Shown here piece after piece: positions 46,925 through 56,193 of a stretch of 64,000 bases of DNA. Position 1 is the stretch's first letter. Each line of letters begins with the position of its first letter. The position numbers and the translations under genes are program-made. The notes under the pieces are model-generated. The model was not told where the DNA came from and did no database searches. It saw only the letters and a list, made by a program, of their open reading frames with translations. Origin of the DNA: an uncultured Oxalobacter sp. (GTDB lineage Bacteria > Pseudomonadota > Gammaproteobacteria > Burkholderiales > Burkholderiaceae_D); assembly GCA_934401755.1 (NCBI GenBank), contig CAKRSU010000001.1, forward strand, positions 62,001 through 126,000, in the 5' to 3' direction.

Positions 46925-48394
46925 ATGATAAACATTCAACCGGTCATTTTATGTGGAGGGTCCGGAACCCGTTTGTGGCCATCATCCCGCTCAAAATATC
47001 CCAAACAATTCATGGCATTAGGCAACGGTAGTTCTCTATTTGCAGAAACATTAAAAAGAATTGAAGGCATAAAACAAGCACAAGATGCGATTATCATTAG
47101 CAACAATGAATACCGTTTCTATATTGAACAATGCTTAAAAAATACCCATCAATCAGGAACGATCATTTTAGAACCAGAAGGACGCAATACTGCACCAGCG
47201 ATTGCTCTTGCCGCTTTTGCAACTTTAGAATCAGAAGATGCTTTAATGCTAGTGATGCCTTCTGATCATATATTTCAGCAAAATAACGCGTTTCATCAAG
47301 CCGTAGCATCAGCCCGATCTGTTGCTGAGCAAAATTATCTCGTCACATTTGGGATTACACCCACTTGTCCTGAAACAGGCTATGGCTATATTAAACAAGG
47401 ATTAGCTATAAATTCTTATAGCTACCAAGTTGCTTGTTTTTTAGAAAAACCACAAAAAGAAAAAGCACAAGCCATGCTATCAGAAGGCGGATATTATTGG
47501 AACGCTGGTATCTTTTTATTTAAAGCATCCGTTTACTTATCAGAACTTAAAAAATACGCACCGACCATTTATCATACGGTTGAATCTGCTTGGAAAAAAC
47601 GCCATCATGATTTAGCCTTTATCCGCCCAGATGAAAGCTTCAAAAACGCCCCTTCAACTTCCATTGATTATTCAATTATGGAGCATTCTGATCAAGTTGC
47701 GGTTGTTCCAATGAATGGAGGATGGAGTGATCTTGGTTCTTGGGAATCTTTTTACGAAATCGCCCCAAAAGACAAAAATGGGAATGCCTGTGAAGGAGAA
47801 ATTGTCACAACAGATTCCTCAAACTGCTATTTAAAAAGCACCGGACGACTTGTTGCTGCAGTTGGTATTCATAACTTGGCCGTTATTGAAACAAAAGACG
47901 CCGTTTTAGTTGCTGACCGTGAGAAAACGCAAGATGTAAAAACCATTGTCAATTTATTAAAAGCAAATCATCGCAATGAAGCGGATTCACATCCATTAGT
48001 TTATCGTCCTTGGGGATGGTACGAAACTTTAGCTCTTTCAGAGCGTTTCCAAGTTAAACGAATCACCGTGTATCCAGGCGCTGAAAATTCTTTACAAATG
48101 CACTATCACCGTGCAGAACACTGGATCATTGTACGAGGCACTGCAGAAATCACCATAGGAAATGAAAAAAGACTGATCTCTGAAAACGAATCGGTCTATG
48201 TCCCACTTGGCACCAAACATCGCATCAAAAATCCAGGCACACTTCCTCTAGAATTTATCGAAGTACAAACCGGCGCTTATCTCGGTGAAGATGATATTGT
48301 ACGATTTGAGGATAATTACGGCCGAGCAAACGTTAATGAAAAAAGCACATCCTTTGCAAAAGCCACTACACATTGCATCGTTAAGGAGAAATAA
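46925..48394 (+). CDS. manC: Mannose-1-phosphate guanylyltransferase / mannose-6-phosphate isomerase
   Basis: Bifunctional enzyme making GDP-mannose. The 489-residue protein starts with the nucleotidyltransferase signature LCGGSGTRLWPSSRSKYPKQF, has FLEKPQKEKA near 170 and VAVVPMNGGWSDLGSWE near 255. It ends in a cupin isomerase domain (about 355-475, RPWGWYETLALSERFQVKRI, MHYHRAEHWIIV). manB begins at the next base after its stop, so the two are one operon that feeds GDP-mannose or its derivatives to the surface polysaccharide. Confidence 0.95.
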   Translation: MINIQPVILCGGSGTRLWPSSRSKYPKQFMALGNGSSLFAETLKRIEGIKQAQDAIIISNNEYRFYIEQCLKNTHQSGTIILEPEGRNTAPAIALAAFATLESEDALMLVMPSDHIFQQNNAFHQAVASARSVAEQNYLVTFGITPTCPETGYGYIKQGLAINSYSYQVACFLEKPQKEKAQAMLSEGGYYWNAGIFLFKASVYLSELKKYAPTIYHTVESAWKKRHHDLAFIRPDESFKNAPSTSIDYSIMEHSDQVAVVPMNGGWSDLGSWESFYEIAPKDKNGNACEGEIVTTDSSNCYLKSTGRLVAAVGIHNLAVIETKDAVLVADREKTQDVKTIVNLLKANHRNEADSHPLVYRPWGWYETLALSERFQVKRITVYPGAENSLQMHYHRAEHWIIVRGTAEITIGNEKRLISENESVYVPLGTKHRIKNPGTLPLEFIEVQTGAYLGEDDIVRFEDNYGRANVNEKSTSFAKATTHCIVKEK

Positions 48395-49744
48395 ATGAAT
48401 TTATCCGGCTTTAAAGCCTATGATATCCGTGGTCAAGTCCCTTCTATACTTAATATTGATTTTGCCCAAAAATTAGGATTTGCTTTTGCCAAAGAATTTA
48501 ATGCCCAAAAAGTAGTTATTGGCCATGATGCTCGTCTGTCAGGCCCAGCACTTTACCAAGCACTTACAAAAGGACTTTGCGCCGCCGGAGTTGATGTTAC
48601 AGGTATCGGGTTATGTGGAACAGAAGAAATCTATTTTGCATCATTTGCCAAAGATTTTGACGGCGGCATCATGATTACAGGCAGCCACAATCCTGCAGAT
48701 GAAAATGGATTTAAAATCGTCCGAAAAGGGGCCATTCCTGTTAGTGGAGATTCAGGACTTTTTGCTATTCGAGATCGAATGGCAACGATTAAAACACTAC
48801 CGCAATCTGTATCTGGAACTTTCCACGAAGAGTCTTTTCGTCAAGATTATATTCACCATTTACTCCGTTATATCCGACCCAATACTTTAAAACCCATGAA
48901 AATTATTGCGAATCCAGGGAATGGATGCGCCGGATTAGTCATGCAAGAACTTGCCAAACAATTACCTTTAGATATCACCATTATCCATGGTAATCCAGAT
49001 GGCACTTTTCCAAATGGCGTCCCAAATCCGCTACTGCCTGAAAATCGGCAAATAACGGCAAAAGCAGTCATTCAAAATAACGCAGATTTAGGCATCGCAT
49101 GGGATGGTGATTTTGATCGTTGTTTCTTTTTCGATGAAAACGGAACTTTTATCGAAGGATATTATTTGGTCGGAATGATCGCACAAGCATTACTGAAAAC
49201 CAATCCTCATGCAAAAATCATTCATGATCCTCGTCTCATATGGAATACTCAGACAGTTGTTCAGCAAGCTGGCGGTCTTGCTATTGAATCAAAAACCGGA
49301 CATGCTTTTATTAAAGAACGCATGCGCTCAGAAAATGCCCTTTATGGTGGTGAAATGAGTGCTCATCATTATTATCGTGATTTTGCTTATTGCGACTCTG
49401 GCATGATCACCTGGCTTTTGGTCGTTCAGTTACTCAGTGATACGGGGAAAACACTCTCTGAATGTGTTTCGTCTTATCAAGAATCATTTCCTTGTAGTGG
49501 AGAAATGAATTCAACCGTCAAAGATATTCAAGCAACAATTTCAAAGATTGAAAAGATTTACGCTAACCAACCTAATGCTCAAATCTCAAGAACAGATGGT
49601 CTTTCAATTGCTTTTCCTAATTGGCGTTTTAATTTGCGTGCGTCAAATACAGAACCAGTCCTTCGACTAAATGTAGAAAGCAAAGGAAATCCTTCTTTAA
49701 TGGAAGAAAAAACACAAGAATTATTAGAAATTATTCGAAAATAA
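48395..49744 (+). CDS. manB: Phosphomannomutase/phosphoglucomutase
   Basis: Interconverts hexose 6- and 1-phosphates, supplying mannose 1-phosphate to ManC. The 449-residue protein has the phosphoserine S97 in MITGSHNPADENGFK, the metal loop DGDFDRCFF near 240, the sugar loop GGEMSAHHYYRDF near 320 and the phosphate loop RASNTEPVLRLN near 420. AAGGAG precedes the start and overlaps the end of manC. A probable terminator follows. Confidence 0.95.
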   Translation: MNLSGFKAYDIRGQVPSILNIDFAQKLGFAFAKEFNAQKVVIGHDARLSGPALYQALTKGLCAAGVDVTGIGLCGTEEIYFASFAKDFDGGIMITGSHNPADENGFKIVRKGAIPVSGDSGLFAIRDRMATIKTLPQSVSGTFHEESFRQDYIHHLLRYIRPNTLKPMKIIANPGNGCAGLVMQELAKQLPLDITIIHGNPDGTFPNGVPNPLLPENRQITAKAVIQNNADLGIAWDGDFDRCFFFDENGTFIEGYYLVGMIAQALLKTNPHAKIIHDPRLIWNTQTVVQQAGGLAIESKTGHAFIKERMRSENALYGGEMSAHHYYRDFAYCDSGMITWLLVVQLLSDTGKTLSECVSSYQESFPCSGEMNSTVKDIQATISKIEKIYANQPNAQISRTDGLSIAFPNWRFNLRASNTEPVLRLNVESKGNPSLMEEKTQELLEIIRK

Positions 49745-49755
49745 AATTTACTCAT

Positions 49756-49790
49756 AAGGATAGAGAAAATTCTTCCCTATCCTTCTTCTA
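49756..49790 (+). terminator. Probable terminator after manB
   Basis: AAGGATAG/CTATCCTT with a 13-nt loop, then a pyrimidine-rich CTTCTATTT tail, 12 bp after the manB stop. Confidence 0.6.
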
Positions 49791-49854
49791 TTTGACAGAC
49801 TATCTTATAAAAAACACCCTTTGTTCTTCAATGCATTTTGATGAGTATTATTGA

Positions 49855-51036
49855 ATGTTTAGTATTAATTCTTTCACATCTTTCATTAAGCAATTAAACC
49901 GAAAAAGACTTGAACGTAAAAAAGAAAAAATTATTTTTAAAGATGATATTGCGCCAAGACACATCGATTTTCCTAAAACAATCAAACGAATTTTATTCAT
50001 CGTAACTTCTGGAGGATTTGGAGATGCGATTTATCTTGCTGGATTATTCAAAACACTTTCCGAAGATGGCTATTTCATTGATATCGCCACAATAAACTTA
50101 CAATTTCCACGCTTTTCTAACTTAGCATTTATTGAAACTTGTTTCAGATTAGAGAACACAGACGATTGTCTCGCTGCTCTTGAAAAACAGCCCGATATAC
50201 TGATTGACTTGACATGGAATGGCATTAAATTTTGGGAAATTCGTAACACTTTACTCAAAAAAGCAACTTGTTATAAAGCAACAACGAGTCCAATTTGTGC
50301 CAAACTTAATTTATTTGATGCGCATACCAATTTTTGGAACGTTGCCCATATATCAAAAAGGTTAGCATTTATTCGAAATTTTATACAAGAAGGGGAAGGT
50401 AAAATTCCCAATGAAAAGAATCTTTCTCCGATACTTCCCTATATCCAAATTTCAAATAATGAGGAAACTAACGCTCAAAACTTTATTCATCAAATCAAAA
50501 CTCATCATCAAATGATTGTGCTCCTCAATGGCATCGCAGGAGAACAAGACCGATGTTTATCGGACGCTCAGATTCAAACAATTCTTGATAAATTAAAAAC
50601 TTTCAAAAATATTAGAATCCTTTTAAAGAACGATTTATGCCAAAGATTATCTTCTAATCAGATTGTTGCGCTACCAACAACTTCTTTTACAGAATTTGCG
50701 GCTATTTGTAAAAACTGTGATGTGATTATATCGGTCGATACTTCTGTCATTCATATTGCTTCAGCTTTCAATAAACCCACTATCGGTATTTTTGCCCCCA
50801 ATGACCGGGATTTTTATCCTAAATATAGTACATATGATACCTATGCCCCCATTAGTGACCTATCGTTTATTGAATCATTTGATGATCCGGCACTAGTTGT
50901 TGACGAACTAGGCATTCGAAACGTTAAAATGCAATATATGAATACAATTCCTGCCGATCTACTAGCCAATCATATTTATGCAGATCTCCAAAAAATATTG
51001 ATACAACAAGAAAAAAAAATCAAATGTAATCAATAA
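49855..51036 (+). CDS. Glycosyltransferase family 9 protein (heptosyltransferase-like)
   Basis: A 393-residue predicted glycosyltransferase of family 9, which includes the LPS heptosyltransferases. The N-terminal Rossmann half has RILFIVTSGGFGDAIYLAGL near 45. The C-terminal nucleotide-sugar half has the characteristic VDTSVIHIASAFNKPTIGIF. The sugar donor could be ADP-heptose but is not proven; it is divergent from WaaC/WaaF and may be a later core or O-chain transferase. It converges with the GT4 gene, their stops overlapping by 7 bp. waaP nearby, which acts on heptose, supports an LPS-core role. Confidence 0.82.
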   Translation: MFSINSFTSFIKQLNRKRLERKKEKIIFKDDIAPRHIDFPKTIKRILFIVTSGGFGDAIYLAGLFKTLSEDGYFIDIATINLQFPRFSNLAFIETCFRLENTDDCLAALEKQPDILIDLTWNGIKFWEIRNTLLKKATCYKATTSPICAKLNLFDAHTNFWNVAHISKRLAFIRNFIQEGEGKIPNEKNLSPILPYIQISNNEETNAQNFIHQIKTHHQMIVLLNGIAGEQDRCLSDAQIQTILDKLKTFKNIRILLKNDLCQRLSSNQIVALPTTSFTEFAAICKNCDVIISVDTSVIHIASAFNKPTIGIFAPNDRDFYPKYSTYDTYAPISDLSFIESFDDPALVVDELGIRNVKMQYMNTIPADLLANHIYADLQKILIQQEKKIKCNQ

Positions 51037-52358
51037 TCCGTTAACAATTTTTTTTGAAGCATCTTAAAGCTTTGTTGCCAATTAGGAAACTGATTCGCTT
51101 TAGGCATGGGAACGGATTCCCCGCGAATAATCTTTTCATGGAGCTGCTTAATCGCTTCTGCTAATTCATTGCCGCCACCGGAAAAATAAGTAGCTCCATT
51201 TTGGGCAATTTCCTTAAAAATGGGAAGATCTCGTAATAATAAAGGACGCCCAAACCATGCCCCTTCTGCAACAGGTAATCCATACCCTTCCGCTTTTGAG
51301 GCTAAAACAACGGCTTCTGCATGACGATATAAACAATGAAGCGCAATATCATCTATATTGTCAAACCAAACAAGCAATTTACCATTTTGAGGATGACTTT
51401 TGATTTTGTCAGTAACCTGTTTGACTTTCCATCCTTTGCGCCCAACAATCACTAAACGTAATTGCAATCCTTCTGCCCAAAGCTTTTCAAAACCAGATAG
51501 CAAATCATCATGCCCTTTACGCAATTCAACCGTTCCTACTTGCATAAAATATGGTATTTTGTCAGTCGCAATTGACAAAACAGCGCTATCATGACATTGA
51601 TCATCTAATGCAATATCAGACTGCAGATCGGCGCCCAAATGAAACCAAATTTTTTGAAATCCTTTGGGCAATTGGATCTTTTCTTTTTTAACCCATGTTT
51701 CAAATGCCGCCAAAGTCGTCTGGGAATTCGCAAAAATACCATCATAGCGAATAATTAAATACAACCAATCATGAAGATGACGAGTATCACGATCACGCGA
51801 AAACTCAGGTTGCAAAACCGCAATCAAATCATGCACCATGCATAATACTCGAACTCCAACAGCACGCATTGCTTGAAAGGCTTCATGTTCAAAAGTTAAT
51901 TCATTCGGATTAACGGTCACATTAAGAAAAATATCACCTGCAGCAACAGCCATGATGTTTTCTGGCACATTTAATTCTCTTCCCGTCAATGCTTTAGCTT
52001 GAGACTTTGCAATGTTGAAAACTCCAGTTTCTAAATCAGCATAAACTGGAATCAACTCAACGTCATTGGACAATATCCCTTCTTTAGCAAGGCTTTTTAC
52101 AACGCGAGGAATCCCCGAACGATTGTCAATATAAGCAACAGCACTTAAATTCAGGAAAATCCGTGCCTTTCCATCAGCAGGACGTAACTGAAACATCTGC
52201 TTGGCCTGTAATGCCGTTAAAGGTTCACGATGCTGATTTCCCAAAGGAATTCCCGCAAAATAAAGACGACGCCTAAAATTAGGAAGTAATACTTCTTTTA
52301 CCAAAGGAAAAATGGTTCGCTCTAAACCATTTTTTGTTTGTTGATAAGACTTTTTCAT
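51030..52358 (-). CDS. Glycosyltransferase family 4 protein
   Basis: A 442-residue GT-B glycosyltransferase. The C-terminal donor domain has YFMQVGTVELRKGHDDLL, VIVGRKGWKV and the EX7E region SKAEGYGLPVAEGAWFGRPLL, all typical of family 4 (mannosyltransferase-like). The N-terminal acceptor half is longer than in WaaG and not recognised. Its start abuts the waaP stop, so the two form a two-gene operon concerned with LPS core. Donor and acceptor unknown. Confidence 0.85.
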   Translation of the reverse strand: MKKSYQQTKNGLERTIFPLVKEVLLPNFRRRLYFAGIPLGNQHREPLTALQAKQMFQLRPADGKARIFLNLSAVAYIDNRSGIPRVVKSLAKEGILSNDVELIPVYADLETGVFNIAKSQAKALTGRELNVPENIMAVAAGDIFLNVTVNPNELTFEHEAFQAMRAVGVRVLCMVHDLIAVLQPEFSRDRDTRHLHDWLYLIIRYDGIFANSQTTLAAFETWVKKEKIQLPKGFQKIWFHLGADLQSDIALDDQCHDSAVLSIATDKIPYFMQVGTVELRKGHDDLLSGFEKLWAEGLQLRLVIVGRKGWKVKQVTDKIKSHPQNGKLLVWFDNIDDIALHCLYRHAEAVVLASKAEGYGLPVAEGAWFGRPLLLRDLPIFKEIAQNGATYFSGGGNELAEAIKQLHEKIIRGESVPMPKANQFPNWQQSFKMLQKKLLTDY

Positions 52359-53171
52359 TTATAAATGGCGTTTCTTTTTTAGATTTTCTTGATGACGTTC
52401 CATTCGGACAACCCTTGAATGAGCAGAAGCAATTAAAGAGGCCTCTTTTTTCAAAATTTCAGGTAATGGCATTTGAAAATACACTTTCAAAAAACGGAAT
52501 ATATCACGCACAGAAATCTCTTTAATTTCTCTTGCTGAAAATAGTAATCCAATCAAATCCTTATCACGCCATCGCGTTGGAACTTTATTTCGTAACTGCG
52601 CCCGATGTAAATCAATCACTGAAATTTTAAGCGCTTCTTCTTGCCCTTTTTGCGGATCAAATGGCATCTGAATTAGATAATGCACTAAATAACAATCTCG
52701 ATGATTGATGCCACAATCATGCATTCCTCGAACCATTTTTGCAACGCGGCGAATAATCAACCGTTTAACAGTTGGCGATGGATGATAGCTCAAAATAAAA
52801 TTACGGACATTGCATGTTGGAGACAAATCTTTTGTAATGATAAAAGAAGTTTTTGAAAAAGGATTACCATTTTCCTCTCCAAAAGCGACCCCTTCCATCG
52901 TATCAATACCATGCTTTGCCAACCGATGAATCGCATACCATTCACGATCAGCCCCTAATACAGGAAGTCGCAAACGAATAAGACTTTTTATGATTTCTTT
53001 AATCTTGGTACCATGATGCAATTTCAGATAATAGCTCGCACCATTAACATCAAAACGCAGTGTCCGACGGCTTTCTAACGCACGCATCACATCGCCGGAA
53101 ATCTTTTCAACTTCGTCAAATGGATCTTTATTTTTCCATAATGTCTGAAATGGCTCTTTCAATACCAGCAT
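52359..53171 (-). CDS. waaP: LPS core heptose(I) kinase WaaP
   Basis: Phosphorylates heptose I of the LPS inner core, which strengthens the outer membrane. The 270-residue protein is a kinase-fold enzyme with lysine K50 in SYYLKLHHG, catalytic HRD (157-159) in INHRDCYLVHYL and metal-binding D187 in SVIDLHRAQ. TRWRDKDLIGLLFSA matches E. coli WaaP strongly. ATG 53171 is chosen because the protein then begins MLVLKEPFQTLW, as in homologues; a GTG six bases upstream is the alternative. The GT4 gene follows immediately. Confidence 0.95.
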   Translation of the reverse strand: MLVLKEPFQTLWKNKDPFDEVEKISGDVMRALESRRTLRFDVNGASYYLKLHHGTKIKEIIKSLIRLRLPVLGADREWYAIHRLAKHGIDTMEGVAFGEENGNPFSKTSFIITKDLSPTCNVRNFILSYHPSPTVKRLIIRRVAKMVRGMHDCGINHRDCYLVHYLIQMPFDPQKGQEEALKISVIDLHRAQLRNKVPTRWRDKDLIGLLFSAREIKEISVRDIFRFLKVYFQMPLPEILKKEASLIASAHSRVVRMERHQENLKKKRHL

Positions 53172-53291
53172 GGTCACTCACAATTAAACACAACGCCGAA
53201 ACATAATTCGCTTTATAAATGTCATTTTAACCTGTTATCTGGCCAACTCCACAAAGTATCTTCAAAAACAATACCCTAACAAACTTTCAAG

Positions 53292-54911
53292 TTATGCCAA
53301 CTTTCCTAACGCCGCCTTTGCCAACTCAACAAGCCCCATCGTTGAAACATCATGGTTAAGTGTGCTGCCTTCGGTTAGTTCTTGATAGATGTCTGCGGCT
53401 AACGTTTTGCCAAGTTCTACCCCCATTTGGTCAAAGCTATTAACGTTCCATATGACGCCTTGTACGAAGACTTTGTGTTCGTATAAAGCCATGAGGGCGC
53501 CCAGTGTTTCAGGGGTGAGTGTGTTCATGAGGAGGGTGTTGCTCGGTCGCCCTCCTTCAAGGTGTTTTTGTTTGTCTTTTAAATTTTGGGTTGGATTAGG
53601 CTGGCTTCCTTGCATGAGGGCTTCTGATTGGGCAAAGCAGTTGGCCAGTAGAAGAGCATGGTGGGCATCATAGGGGTGATTGGGGGTTAGTACGGCGATG
53701 AAGTCAACAGGACTGATGATGGTTCCTTGGTGAAGGTGTTGGAAGTAGCTGTGTTGTCCATTGGTACCGGTGCTGCCAATGATGAGTGGGGCGGTGTTTA
53801 CGGTCACAGGATTTCCGTTTTTTTGGATGTTTTTTCCGTTGCTTTCCATTTCAAGTTGTTGAAGCCATTGGGGAAGGTATTTTAGGTCTTCATGATAAGG
53901 GGCAATGATTTGGGTGGTTCGGTTTTTGATGTTGATGTGCCAGATGCCAATAAGGGCAAGGATGATTGGCATGTTTTTTTCGAGTGGCGCGTGTTTGAAA
54001 TGGATGTCCATGGTATGGGCACCGGATAGGAATGCCATGAAATGGTTGTAGCCAATGGTGAGCATGACGGGGAGTCCAATAGCCGACCAGACGGAGAAGC
54101 GTCCGCCAACCCAGTCCCAGATGGGATAGATGTTGTTTTTTGGAATACCGAAGTTTTGGGCAGCTTTGGTGTTAGCCGTTACGGCGATGAGGTGTTTTGC
54201 CAGGTCTTTTTCGGTAGCTTGGGACGCATTTAGTATCCAGTTACGGACGGTTTTGGCGTTCATGAGGGTTTCTTGGGTTTTAAAGCTTTTGCTGGAGATG
54301 ATGAATAAGGTGGTTTCAACTTTAAGGTGTTTGAGTAGGTGGTGGAGTTCGTGCCCGTCAATGTTGGCGATGAAGTGGGTATTTATGTGTCCAGTATGGT
54401 AATGGCGCAAGGCATGGCAGACCATGCGAGGGCCGAGATCAGAGCCTCCAATACCAATGTTGACGATGTCGGTGATAGTTTTTCCAGTGTAGCCAGTCCA
54501 GGTCCCATTATGGATTTGCTCGGTCAATTCACGCATTTTGTCTAATACGTGATGAATTTTTGGGATGATGTTTTCTCCATCAAGAAGGATGTTGGCTGTT
54601 TTGAGCGCGCGCAGCGCAGTATGTAGGACAGCTCTGTTTTCACTGGTGTTGATTTTTTCACCCCGATACATGGCGTCTCGTTGTTTTATGATATTTTTTT
54701 CTTTGGCTAGGTTGATGAGTGTTGACATGGCAGTCTCATCAATTTGGTTTTTTGTGTAGTCGAGTATGAGGCCTGAGGTTGCGATGGTTTGATGAGTGAG
54801 GGGCAAAGATTCTTTTTTTGACAATGATTGAACAACTTGACTATTTTGCTCTATACCATGACTTGTCGAGTCACCAAAAATCAACATTGAAGACAAATTC
54901 GAAATTTCCAT
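53292..54911 (-). CDS. pgi: Glucose-6-phosphate isomerase
   Basis: Interconverts glucose 6-phosphate and fructose 6-phosphate, feeding both glycolysis and sugar-nucleotide synthesis. The 539-residue protein has the signatures IVNIGIGGSDLGPRMV, FIISSKSFKTQETL, WDWVGGRFSVWSAIGLP and GVELGKTLAADI. ATG 54911 is used with AGG about 8 nt upstream; an upstream TTG frame adds 20 unrelated residues. The first 30-40 residues are poorly conserved. Most of the gene uses C-ending, G-poor codons unlike its neighbours, as rfbB and rfbD do, so it may have been acquired or recombined. Confidence 0.94.
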   Translation of the reverse strand: MEISNLSSMLIFGDSTSHGIEQNSQVVQSLSKKESLPLTHQTIATSGLILDYTKNQIDETAMSTLINLAKEKNIIKQRDAMYRGEKINTSENRAVLHTALRALKTANILLDGENIIPKIHHVLDKMRELTEQIHNGTWTGYTGKTITDIVNIGIGGSDLGPRMVCHALRHYHTGHINTHFIANIDGHELHHLLKHLKVETTLFIISSKSFKTQETLMNAKTVRNWILNASQATEKDLAKHLIAVTANTKAAQNFGIPKNNIYPIWDWVGGRFSVWSAIGLPVMLTIGYNHFMAFLSGAHTMDIHFKHAPLEKNMPIILALIGIWHINIKNRTTQIIAPYHEDLKYLPQWLQQLEMESNGKNIQKNGNPVTVNTAPLIIGSTGTNGQHSYFQHLHQGTIISPVDFIAVLTPNHPYDAHHALLLANCFAQSEALMQGSQPNPTQNLKDKQKHLEGGRPSNTLLMNTLTPETLGALMALYEHKVFVQGVIWNVNSFDQMGVELGKTLAADIYQELTEGSTLNHDVSTMGLVELAKAALGKLA

Positions 54912-55243
54912 CAACTTACCTACATATTTCTTTATTGTTGTTATAACAACTAAACGACTCACCGAAATCAAGGATATTCATAAACTAATATCCTATTAAT
55001 TGCTGATTTCAATAATTAAAAACCTAAAATATCATAGCCACTATTTTCTCATTTTACCGAATATGCCGTAAAGCCTCTTCTTTTAGCACAGAGAAAATAA
55101 GCTCTAAATCAAAAAAAGAAAGAACGATAAAAATAAGTTAACACATAAAAATGCGCTATACCCTCAAAAATATATCCTTTAAAGGTTTTTTATAGAACGG
55201 TTATAATTGTGTCACATCTTTTTCAATCAATATCTCAGAAATC
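54912..55243. other. Intergenic region between pgi and rfbA
   Basis: 332 bp of AT-rich DNA between divergent genes. The only clear signal is the rfbA promoter at 55178-55207. No reading frame of note. Confidence 0.5.
55178..55207 (+). promoter_or_regulatory. Probable rfbA promoter
   Basis: A perfect -10 TATAAT at 55202-55207 lies 18 bp after a TTTAAA -35 (55178-55183). It would start transcription about 30 nt before the rfbA ATG. Confidence 0.5.
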
Positions 55244-56131
55244 ATGAAAGGTATCATTCTTGCAGCAGGGAAAGGCACCCGATTATATCCTGCCTCACTT
55301 CCTATTTCGAAAATTTTGTTAACGATTTATGACAAGCCCATGATTTACTATCCGCTCGCAACACTCATGCAAGCGGGTATACGTGATATCCTTATTGTGA
55401 CTAATCCAACCGATATTGATAACTTCAAAAAAGTACTGGGAAATGGATCACAATATGGTATTCATTTATCATATATTCCTCAATATGAGCAAAATGGAAT
55501 TGCGGCTGCTTTATTAATCGCGGAAGATTTTATCGCCCATGAGCCCTGTGCTCTTATCCTCGGAGATAACCTCTTTTATGGATCCTCTTTGATCTCAAAA
55601 ATGAAAACCGCTATTCAAAATGATATCGGGGCAACCGTATTTGGATATACGGTCAGAGATCCAGAACGTTTTGGGGTTGTTGAATTTGATGATAAAAAAC
55701 AAGCCATTTCCCTTGAAGAAAAACCAAAAAAACCAAAATCCAACTATGCCGTTACTGGGTTATATTTTTATGATGGACATGCATGCGAATATGCAAAAAC
55801 TCTAAAACCTTCTGCTCGAGGTGAATTAGAGATTACCGATCTAAACAAAATCTACTTGGCAAAGCAACAACTCCGAGTAGAACGTTTAGAACGAGGCGTC
55901 GCATGGCTAGATACAGGAACACACGATTCAATGCTACAAGCAGGAATCTTCATCCAATCCATGGAAATTAATACAGGGCGCAAAATTGCTTGTTTGGAAG
56001 AAATTGCCTATGAACAAGGTTTTGTTTCTTCAACTCAACTATTAGATTATTTAAAAGCTTTTAAAAACAACGGTTATTATGATTACATCCGTGAAATTGT
56101 TCTAAAAGATATATCAATACAAGATCATTGA
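55244..56131 (+). CDS. rfbA: Glucose-1-phosphate thymidylyltransferase
   Basis: Makes dTDP-glucose, the first step toward dTDP-rhamnose and other dTDP-6-deoxysugars. The 295-residue protein has ILAAGKGTRLYPASLPISKILL, YDKPMIYYPL, ILGDNLFYG and EEKPKKPKSNYAVTGLYFYD. It departs from the usual SKQLLP and PDGLAQA boxes (SKILLT and QNGIAAA), but the glutamine and glycine contacting the thymine are kept by position. It is transcribed alone with the following GT2 gene, apart from rfbB and rfbD on the other strand at the end of the window. Confidence 0.92.
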   Translation: MKGIILAAGKGTRLYPASLPISKILLTIYDKPMIYYPLATLMQAGIRDILIVTNPTDIDNFKKVLGNGSQYGIHLSYIPQYEQNGIAAALLIAEDFIAHEPCALILGDNLFYGSSLISKMKTAIQNDIGATVFGYTVRDPERFGVVEFDDKKQAISLEEKPKKPKSNYAVTGLYFYDGHACEYAKTLKPSARGELEITDLNKIYLAKQQLRVERLERGVAWLDTGTHDSMLQAGIFIQSMEINTGRKIACLEEIAYEQGFVSSTQLLDYLKAFKNNGYYDYIREIVLKDISIQDH

Positions 56132-56193
56132 TCATATATAAAAATTTTATACTGATATAATGGGCAGTTCATTTTCTTCTGTTTTATTGAGCT

